Assembly: GCA_963735455.1 (NCBI GenBank)
Contig: CAVTKZ010000004.1
Span: forward strand, 248,001 to 312,000
DNA: 64,000 bases
Direction of reading: 5' to 3'
Source: Palsa-1033 sp963735455
Lineage (GTDB): Bacteria > Chloroflexota > Limnocylindria > Limnocylindrales > CSP1-4
A program made the translations under genes and the position numbers. Positions 58,601 through 64,000 of this stretch are shown piece by piece. Position 1 is the first letter of the stretch; every line of letters starts with the position of its first letter. The notes under the pieces are model-generated. The model saw only the letters and a list, made by a program, of their open reading frames with translations, made no database searches and was not told the DNA's origin.

Positions 58601-58931
58601 CCCGGCGACGGTCAGCCTGGCCGTCGGCGATTCGATCACCTGCACGGCGGTCTACACGATCACCCCGGCCGACGTCACGGCCGGCCTCGTCACCAACGTT
58701 GCCAGCGCGTCCGGGGCCGATGGGCCGACCTCCAATGTCGACAGCGTCACGGTGACCGCGGTACCACCGCCGCCACCGACGGTGGCGCCCACGCCGCCCA
58801 ACACCGGGGCCCTGCCGGCCCCGAGCTCGGGCGTGCCGCCGACGACCGGCTGGCTCGTCCTGTTCGCGATCGCGAGCGTCCTTGCCGCGGCCTCGCTGCT
58901 CGCCTATGGCTGGGTGACGCGCCGCCGCTAG
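55635..58931 (+). CDS. Large surface protein with DUF11 repeats and C-terminal anchor
   Basis: 1098 aa from GTG 55635 (aggagga upstream; the open frame extends to 55398). N-terminal signal helix (VAISLPLVIGIFAVVGLPHA). About residues 25-540 form a beta-rich unrecognised domain (VNLEANGGKRALTEWRTSLY, GVLFFAPPAGDLPPSILPTP). Three DUF11-type repeats (SITKTDGTAAVTSAS type; TVTDPVPAGLTVVSASG first) follow, then a related unit (TVSCPATVSLAVGDSITCTA) and a Pro linker (PPPPPTVAPTPPNTGALP) with a final helix (LVLFAIASVLAAASLLAYGW) and RRR tail. It is probably anchored outside the membrane as an adhesin-like stalk. Two repeats are identical at DNA level. Confidence 0.82.
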   Translation: MRHPLWLRVAISLPLVIGIFAVVGLPHALGDGSVNLEANGGKRALTEWRTSLYGNLLPRRTLFNVYAQAGEELALGSSGVGVGAGDIVVWTPGQITAPLTVALPAPAFTCSVAQPGAGALTTRAEEVAGPLPAAGGYTPCIYTPAATGVYNVAFYGPSGGSSDVDGTAGTIAAPAIDATQASGVSMWDITVRPIADPTAPISGRVYTDYLAQITGGNGVANQVESPLWAVTSDGFQYKIDLRGLDPNGFILFGNTVGFLNPDGITPLYHDLVADVNPLTNIEGGVELAPPTGVLFFAPPAGDLPPSILPTPVVPTVNSITFEGTAGTVNGLPGSVFGTGGNIVFDGNIDGVADVVIVPNPVGGCATATFDPTLPGNRSLIRVVAGGVQNLPWDGKDNSGAFMPTSWTGNGGSGYCFSATLRAGEFHFPLLDAENSVMGGPTITLLNPPGGTCPFASCTTAFFDDRGYKTTSGAVVGTVGSVLAGNAPPPAPDFSDTGYDTASTTIRAYGDNSANGFGNQKGLDLWTYFPSEDVVGQLYVVPQVTADLAITKTHVGAFTVGVDGAYTLSVENVGSGPVAGLITVTDPVPAGLTVVSASGSGWTCGVAGQVVTCTVTPAGGLATLASLPDITVTVNPLPAAVPSVTNTATVANANDTDPGNDSSSSVTEIDSIADLSITKTDGTAAVTSASATTYTLVVTNSGPSGVTGAVLADPAVAGLAKTAVACASTPGQCVTPPSVVELQSGTFALPALASGQTYRLSVTATVTAVSGSVTNTATIAAPAGTSDPDGTNNSAADTDTVNAAPSADLSITKTDGTAAVTSASATTYTLVVTNSGPSGVTGAVLADPAVAGLAKTAVACASTPGQCVTPPSVVELQSGTFALPALASGQTYRLSVTATVTAVSGSVTNTATIAAPAGTSDPDGTNNSAADTDTVNAAPAPALTLVKGASPTTFTIAGATIAYTYVLTNSGNVAISGPFSVTDDKTTVSCPATVSLAVGDSITCTAVYTITPADVTAGLVTNVASASGADGPTSNVDSVTVTAVPPPPPTVAPTPPNTGALPAPSSGVPPTTGWLVLFAIASVLAAASLLAYGWVTRRR
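57648..58448 (+). repeat. Two identical 399-nt repeats, 402-nt period
   Basis: 57648-58046 and 58050-58448 code for the same 133 residues (ADLSITKTDGTAAVTSAS to DTDTVNAAP). The nucleotide lines look the same base for base, at least as far as I could compare. This means a recent duplication or gene conversion, or an assembly artefact of a longer repeat array. Confidence 0.85.
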
Positions 58932-58953
58932 AGGCCTATTGCCAAGCCCGGGC

Positions 58954-60687
58954 TCAGTGGATCGCGAGATCCTTGGTCGCGGTCGGGACGTCCTCGTGGA
59001 TGTACTTGCCGCCGCGCAGGCCCGAGGCGATGGCCGCCACGATCGACATCCCCGCGGCGACCAGGAACACGATCACCAGGCCGTCGTGGAACGGGCCGCT
59101 GATCAGGCCCGGGAAGAAGTCCTTGCCGGTCAGGATTGCGGCCTGGTCGGGGGGCAGCGCCTTGAGCACGTCGGGCGGCAGCAGCGAGGCCATCGGGTTG
59201 TAGCCGAGCAACGAGGCGAACAGGCTCGAGACCGGCGGCAGGTGCGAGATCCGGGTCGCCACGTCGACCGGCACATCGTGGGCCACCAGCCCGGCATACA
59301 GGGTTGACGACAGGGATCCGGCCAGGCCCGCGATCATCAGCGAGAAGAACAGGCCGATCGACACGACGAAGCCGGCATTGGCGAAGACCGCCCGCATGCC
59401 CGAGGCCGCTCCGCGTTGGTTGGCCGGCACGCTGTTCATGATCGCGGCCGAATTGGGCGAGTTAAACAGCCCGGATCCCAGGCCGGCCAGGAGCAGGAAG
59501 AAGGCCAGGGTGGGATAGGCGAACTGGACCGGCAGGCCGGTCAGCCCGATGAAGGCGATCGCCGCGAGGAGCATCCCGCCGGTCGCGAACAGGCGTGCCC
59601 CGAAACGGTCCGACAGGTAGCCCGACAGCGGCCCCGCGATCAGGAAGCCGGCCGTGAGGGGGAGCATGTAGATCCCCGCCCAGAGCGGCGTGTCGGCATA
59701 GCTGTAGCCGTGGACCGGCAGCCAGATGCCCTGCAGCCAGATGACGATGATGAATGACAGCCCGCCCCGCCCCGTCGCCGCCAGCAGGCTGGCGATGTTG
59801 CCCGCGGCAAAGGCCCGGATCCGGAACAGCGACAGGTCGAAGAACGGCTCGGCGACCCGCTGCTCGATCCACAGGAAGATCGCCAGGAGGAGGATCCCGC
59901 CGCCGATCAGGCCCAGGACCAGCGGGCTCGTCCAGCCGGTCGGAGCGCTGCCATAGGGCTGGATCCCGTAGGTGATCCCGACCAGGATCGAGGCCAGCCC
60001 GACCCCGAACGTGATGTTGCCCCACCAGTCCATCTTGCGTTTGGTCGTCGTGCTCAGCTCTTCGAGCCGGAGGTAGGCCCAGATCGTGCCCACGATCCCG
60101 ATCGGGACGCTGACGAAGAAGACCAGCCGCCAGTCGATCGTGGCCAGGAAGCCGCCTGCCAGGAGGCCGATGAACTGGCCGGCGATCGCCGCCACGCCAT
60201 TGATCCCCAGGGCCAGGCCGCGCTGATTCGTCGGGAAGGCATCGGTCAGGATCGCCGCGGAGTTGGCGAACAGGAAGGCGCCCCCGATCCCCTGGACGAT
60301 CCGCATAGCGATGATCCACAACGCTCCCGCGGTGCCCATGAACGGAGTCGCGGCCAGTAGCAGCGAGCCGATCGTGAAGATCGCGAAGCCGGCGTTGTAC
60401 ATCCGGACCCGGCCGTAGCGGTCGCCCAGCCAGCCGAAGGCCACCACCAGGACGGCGGTGACCAGCAGGTAGCCCATGAAGATCCAGAGCAGGTAGCTGG
60501 TGCTGCCCGGCTCGAGCGGGTTGAGCTGGATGCCGTTGAAGATCGCGGGCAGGGCGATGATCACGATCGAGCCGTCGATCGCGGCCATCAGGATCCCGAG
60601 GGTCGTGTTCGAGAGGGCGATCCACTTGTAGTTGGGGTCGTGGCGGCGGCTCGGCCGTCCGGCCACAGCGGTGCTGGGGGCGGTCAT
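58954..60687 (-). CDS. DHA2-type MFS transporter, probable drug efflux
   Basis: 577 aa from ATG 60687. Fourteen helices expected; the first carries ALSNTTLGILMAAIDGSIVI (DHA2 motif D). Motif A is GWLGDRYGRVRMYN, and motif C region is GGAFLFANSAAILTDAFPTN. It likely exports drugs or toxic metabolites by proton antiport. It lies next to an ABC exporter and a MarR gene, so is probably co-regulated. The frame open to 61362 is not used. Confidence 0.9.
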   Translation of the reverse strand: MTAPSTAVAGRPSRRHDPNYKWIALSNTTLGILMAAIDGSIVIIALPAIFNGIQLNPLEPGSTSYLLWIFMGYLLVTAVLVVAFGWLGDRYGRVRMYNAGFAIFTIGSLLLAATPFMGTAGALWIIAMRIVQGIGGAFLFANSAAILTDAFPTNQRGLALGINGVAAIAGQFIGLLAGGFLATIDWRLVFFVSVPIGIVGTIWAYLRLEELSTTTKRKMDWWGNITFGVGLASILVGITYGIQPYGSAPTGWTSPLVLGLIGGGILLLAIFLWIEQRVAEPFFDLSLFRIRAFAAGNIASLLAATGRGGLSFIIVIWLQGIWLPVHGYSYADTPLWAGIYMLPLTAGFLIAGPLSGYLSDRFGARLFATGGMLLAAIAFIGLTGLPVQFAYPTLAFFLLLAGLGSGLFNSPNSAAIMNSVPANQRGAASGMRAVFANAGFVVSIGLFFSLMIAGLAGSLSSTLYAGLVAHDVPVDVATRISHLPPVSSLFASLLGYNPMASLLPPDVLKALPPDQAAILTGKDFFPGLISGPFHDGLVIVFLVAAGMSIVAAIASGLRGGKYIHEDVPTATKDLAIH

Positions 60688-60695
60688 CGGCCGGC

Positions 60696-61517
60696 CTACT
60701 GGGCCAGCCGCGGATAGAGCCGGCCGGCGATCGCCAGCAGGATGACCAGGACGCCGCCCATCACCAGGGCGTCGACGGCCAGGCCGTGCTCGCTCGTCCC
60801 GCCCACGACCATCTGGCTCCGGATCGCGTCGACCATGTAGGTCAGGGGATTGACCGTTGCAACCACCTTGAGCCAGTCGGGCATGAGCGAGATCGGGTAG
60901 ACCGCGCTGCTGGCAAAGAAGAGAGGCATCGTCATGAGCTGGCCGATGCCCATGAACCGCTCCCGGGAACGGACCAGGCAGGCGATCACGAGCGAGAACG
61001 TGGAGAACAGGGCAGCGCCCAGGAAGATCGCCAGGGCGACCCCGATGATCGAGACCGGATCCAGGCGAAGGTGGATCCCGATCAGGAACGAGACGAGGTA
61101 GACAAGGACCGCCTGGGCCAGGCCTCGGACCCCGCCGGCGATCGACTTGCCGAGGACCAGCGCGATCCGTGGTGCGGGGCTGACCAGGAGCTTGTGGACG
61201 ACGCCCAGGTCGCGCTCCCAGATCACGGCGATGCCGTAGAAGATCGAGCTGAACAGGGCGCTCTGGGCGAGGACGCCCGGGGCCAGGAAGTCGAGATACG
61301 GCACGTTGCCGGTCGGGATCGCCCGGGTCGAGGCGAGGACCTGGCCGAAGACGAGCAGCCACAGGATCGGCTGGACGGCGCGGGTCAGGATCTCGACAGG
61401 ATCGCGGAAGACCTTGCGCAGCTCGGCGTCGGCGATCGTCGCGGTATCCGCGATGAACCCCAGCCAGGCCGGCTCAGCCGAGGCGGCTCGCCGTACGGCG
61501 GGTTCGAGCGATGTCAC
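60696..61517 (-). CDS. ABC-2 type exporter permease (DrrB-like)
   Basis: About 273 aa. The open frame allows ATG 61535, but AAGGAGG lies nine bases before the GTG at 61517, so I chose that. Six helices: ILTRAVQPILWLLVFGQVLA, VLAQSALFSSIFYGIAVIWE, VLVYLVSFLIGIHLRL, IFLGAALFSTFSLVIACLV and GQLMTMPLFFASSAVYPISL are visible. The C-terminal helix ends at GRLYPRLAQ. This is the drug-export permease type. The start lies inside the end of the ATPase gene. Confidence 0.88.
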   Translation of the reverse strand: MTSLEPAVRRAASAEPAWLGFIADTATIADAELRKVFRDPVEILTRAVQPILWLLVFGQVLASTRAIPTGNVPYLDFLAPGVLAQSALFSSIFYGIAVIWERDLGVVHKLLVSPAPRIALVLGKSIAGGVRGLAQAVLVYLVSFLIGIHLRLDPVSIIGVALAIFLGAALFSTFSLVIACLVRSRERFMGIGQLMTMPLFFASSAVYPISLMPDWLKVVATVNPLTYMVDAIRSQMVVGGTSEHGLAVDALVMGGVLVILLAIAGRLYPRLAQ

Positions 61518-62307
61518 GGAACCGGCCTCCTTCATTGATATCGGCGCCAGTGAAATGGGTGAAGACGTCGTCGAGGCGTCGCGTCGGGGCCGACCTGGGC
61601 CTTCAGCTCGGCCGGCGTCCCGATCGCGGCGATCACCCCGCGGTGCATGACCGCGACGCGGTCGCACAGCAGCTCGGCCTCCTCCATGTAGTGGGTCGTC
61701 AGGACGATCGCGGTGCCCATCGACGCCTGGCAGCTCCTGGACGTGGTCCCAGACCGTGGCCCGGGCGGTGGGATCGAGGCCGATGGTGGGCTCGTCGAGG
61801 AACAGGACGCTGGGCTGGTGGAGCATTGCCTGGGCAAGCTCGAGCCGCCGGATCATGCCGCCCGAGTAGGTCCGAACGAGCCGATCGGCGGCGTCGGTCA
61901 GGGCCATCAGCCGGAGCGCGTCCTCGATCCGGCCGTCGCGTTCGGAGCGCGCCGTGTGGTAGAGGCGCGCCGACAGGCGCAGGTTCTCGCGCCCGGTCAG
62001 CTGGCCGTCGGCGGACAGGAGCTGGGGGACGTAGCCGATGCTCCGGCGAACCTCGGCCTGCTGGGTGGCGATGTCGAAGCCGCCGACGTGGGCCCGGCCG
62101 CTCGGTCGGCGGCAACAGCGTCGTGAGCATCTTGATCGTCGTCGTCTTGCCGGCACCGTTCGGGCCGAGCAGGCCGAAGACTTCGTCGCCGCTCACCGTC
62201 AGGTCGAGCCGGTCGACGGCCGTGATTTCACCGAAGCGCCGGGTGAGCTGCTCGGTTTGGACCGCGGCGGCCACCTCAGACGGCTCCGCGACGGACGGGC
62301 TCGTCAC
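61474..62307 (-). CDS. ABC exporter ATP-binding protein (DrrA-like), frameshifted
   Basis: From ATG 62307. Walker A GLLGPNGAGKTTTIKML, then Q-loop GYVPQLLSADGQLTGRENL, signature RTYSGGMIRRLELAQAML, Walker B VLFLDEPTIGLDPTARATVW and AIVLTTHYMEEAELLCDRVA. The frame breaks near 62105, 61730 and 61576; the last inspected is an inserted base. Corrected, it continues DDVFTHFTGADINEGGRF to a TGA at 61476-61474, overlapping the permease start. It powers the exporter. It overlaps the MarR gene by 32 bases. Confidence 0.82.
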
Positions 62308-62776
62308 TCGACTGCCCGATTCGATCGAGGATCTCGAGGCCGCCGGCCAGGCGGGCCTGCTCGGCCGGGGTCAGGGCGGCCAGCTCCTCGGCGAGCCAGC
62401 CCCGGACGGCGGCCTGGGCCCGGGCGAGGTGGTTGGCGCCCGAGGTGGTGAGCTCGAGCCGGATCCGCCGCCGTTCGGTCGGATCGCCGGTTCGGTCGAT
62501 CATCCCGGCGACGACCAGCCGCTGGGCCAGCGCCGAGCTGGCCGGCAGGCTCATGCCCAGGTGGTCGGCCAGCGCGGAGAGGCCGGCTCCCGGCTCGCGA
62601 CGGAGGTAGATCATCGCCCGGAGCTGGGCGACCGTCAGGCCGGGCGTCCCGTGCGCTCGCATCTCGCGGCGGATCCGGCGGGTCGCCCGGGGCACGATCT
62701 CGAGGAGCCGGTCGGCGACGTTCGACTCGGCCTCCTCCGCCGTCGCGGGCGTCAGTTCCTCCGCGGTACTGTTCAT
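62276..62776 (-). CDS. MarR-family transcriptional regulator
   Basis: 166 aa from ATG 62776. Winged helix region: LTVAQLRAMIYLRREPGAGL, SALADHLGMSLPASSALAQR, IDRTGDPTERRRIRLELTTS. It probably represses the adjacent ABC/MFS export genes until a drug or phenolic ligand binds. The start is preceded by a TATAGT -10-like box seven bases away, so the mRNA may be leaderless. Confidence 0.9.
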   Translation of the reverse strand: MNSTAEELTPATAEEAESNVADRLLEIVPRATRRIRREMRAHGTPGLTVAQLRAMIYLRREPGAGLSALADHLGMSLPASSALAQRLVVAGMIDRTGDPTERRRIRLELTTSGANHLARAQAAVRGWLAEELAALTPAEQARLAGGLEILDRIGQSSDEPVRRGAV

Positions 62777-62783
62777 GTACGTA

Positions 62784-62789
62784 ACTATA
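62784..62789 (-). promoter_or_regulatory. -10-like box directly upstream of the MarR gene
   Basis: On the minus strand TATAGT (62789-62784) lies seven bases before the ATG. No Shine-Dalgarno is present and no good -35 is seen at 17 bp. The TACGTAC palindrome between box and ATG may be part of an operator for autoregulation. Confidence 0.4.
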
Positions 62790-62845
62790 TCCCGATGGCC
62801 GGCGTCGTGCCTTCGATCGGCCCGCCGGCGTGGCATCCTTGGCCG

Positions 62846-64000
62846 ATGGCAGATCGCCCGACCGGACGGCGCAGCTCGGAGTGGTACGCCGGCACGGGCC
62901 GCAACGCCTACATCCACCGCGCCTGGATGCGCCGCGGCCTGCCGGCCAACGCGTTCGACGGCCGGCCGCACATCGCGATCGCCAACACGGCCTCCGACCT
63001 GACCCCCTGCAACGCCCACCTGAACGAGGTCGCCGAGAGCGTCAAGGCCGGGGTCTACGAAGCCGGCGGGATCCCCCTCAACCTGCCCGTCGTGTCGCTC
63101 GGCGAGACGCTCGTCCGGCCGACGGCGATGCTCTGGCGAAACATGGCCGCGATGGCCACCGAGGAGATGATCCGGGCCAACCCGATCGACGGGGTGGTCC
63201 TGCTGGGCGGCTGCGACAAGACGATCCCGGCCCTGCTGATGGCCGCCGCCTCGGTCGACCTTCCGGCGATCGTGGTCCCCGGCGGGCCGATGCTGACTGG
63301 CACGTTCCGTGGTGCCGCCCTGGGCTGCGGCACCGATGTCTGGCGATTGTCCGAGGAGGTCCGCGCCGGCACCCTGTCCGAGGCCGATTTCCTGCAGTCC
63401 GAGTCGTCGATGATTCGCAGCCGGGGCCACTGCAACACGATGGGCACCGCCTCGACCATGGCGGTGATGGCCGAGTCGCTGGGGATGACCATCCCCGGCC
63501 TGGCCGGCACGCCGGCGCCCGACAGCCGCCTGCTCGAGGCGTCCCATGCCACGGGCCGCCTGGCGGTCGAGCTGGTCGAGCGGGATCGCCGGCCGAGCGC
63601 GGTGATGACCCGGGGCTCATTCCTGAACGCGATCGTGGCCCTGGCCGCCGTCGGCGGCTCGACGAACGCCGTCGTCCACCTGCTGGCGATCGCCGGCCGG
63701 CTCGGAATCGAGCTGAGCCTCGACGACTTCGACCGGACCGGCGCCGGCGTGCCGCTCCTCGTCGACCTGCAGCCGGCCGGTCGCTTCCTGATGGACGACC
63801 TGTACCGCGCCGGTGGCCTGCTGGCCGTCCTGCGCGAGGTCCGCGACCTGCTCGACCCGGCGGCCCTGACGATCACCGGCCGGCCGCTGGTCGACTTCCT
63901 CGAGACGGCCCGGATCTGGGATCCGGAGGTGATCCGCGCACGATCGGCGCCGCTCCAGGCCAGCGCTGGGATCGCCGTCCTGTACGGCAACCTGGCCCCG
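62846..64000 (+). CDS. IlvD/Edd-family dehydratase, sugar-acid type, cut by window edge
   Basis: 385 codons visible from ATG 62846; the C-terminus is beyond the window. The iron-sulfur ligands are DLTPCNAHLNEVAE, LLGGCDKTIPALL and SRGHCNTMGTASTMAVM. The N-terminus (RSSEWYAGTGRNAYIHRAWM) and LVRPTAMLWRNMAAM match sugar-acid dehydratases (L-arabinonate/xylonate type) better than branched-chain IlvD. It would remove water from an aldonic acid. No Shine-Dalgarno is seen; possible leaderless start. Divergent from MarR. Confidence 0.85.
   Translation, partial: MADRPTGRRSSEWYAGTGRNAYIHRAWMRRGLPANAFDGRPHIAIANTASDLTPCNAHLNEVAESVKAGVYEAGGIPLNLPVVSLGETLVRPTAMLWRNMAAMATEEMIRANPIDGVVLLGGCDKTIPALLMAAASVDLPAIVVPGGPMLTGTFRGAALGCGTDVWRLSEEVRAGTLSEADFLQSESSMIRSRGHCNTMGTASTMAVMAESLGMTIPGLAGTPAPDSRLLEASHATGRLAVELVERDRRPSAVMTRGSFLNAIVALAAVGGSTNAVVHLLAIAGRLGIELSLDDFDRTGAGVPLLVDLQPAGRFLMDDLYRAGGLLAVLREVRDLLDPAALTITGRPLVDFLETARIWDPEVIRARSAPLQASAGIAVLYGNLAP

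Overview
The window is very GC-rich, with dense genes, GTG/TTG starts, many 1-4 bp stop/start overlaps, lipoproteins, class III nucleotidyl cyclases fused to ATPases, LuxR-type giant regulators and a type III glutamine synthetase. This suits a Chloroflexota-like lineage (possibly the Limnocylindria group) seen through a metagenome assembly. An actinobacterial relative cannot be excluded from sequence alone. No phage, insertion sequence, CRISPR array or rRNA was seen.

Layout. 0-4 kb: small housekeeping or stress genes (PrsW-like membrane protein, cupin, methyltransferase, DUF2652 cyclase-like, DUF1905, J-domain). 4-7.3 kb: a minus-strand cassette with two short paralogous peptides that both begin MGEKGM, followed by a membrane-anchored protein whose N-terminus resembles Pup ligase/Dop (PafA family). 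This is the best candidate for an undescribed system. 7.3-17 kb: two giant ATPase-LuxR regulators, two lipoproteins, tRNA-Gly(CCC), and a ferredoxin fused to a cyclase-homology domain, translationally coupled to the second regulator.

17-37 kb: a carbohydrate island. It holds a LacI regulator, GH13, a first sugar ABC importer (binding protein and two permeases), NagA, a ROK repressor and ROK kinase, a second AglEFG-like importer, a GH3 beta-N-acetylhexosaminidase, GH1 and a second GH13. The last two lie in one operon behind a cyclase-ATPase regulator (36.8-39.9 kb). No importer ATPase is encoded here, so both importers probably share one encoded elsewhere. Together these genes would import and hydrolyse alpha/beta-glucosides and amino-sugar oligosaccharides.

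40-50 kb: a Gfo/Idh oxidoreductase, small proteins, and a coupled membrane-lipid cluster (two membrane proteins, two PAP2 phosphatases, a diacylglycerol-kinase-like protein), then a PhoD-like phosphatase, DUF72 and an SDR. 50-55 kb: glutamine synthetase III, SnoaL-like and VOC proteins. 54.4-59 kb: two divergent surface proteins, one with a 399-nt tandem repeat. 59-64 kb: a MarR-ABC exporter-MFS drug-efflux cluster and a partial IlvD/Edd dehydratase.

Many genes, above all at 17.8-23.4 kb, carry single-base frameshifts. Nearly all those I resolved are one-base insertions and the conserved protein continues in the next frame, which points to residual sequencing error rather than decay. These genes are annotated over their full reconstructed spans.
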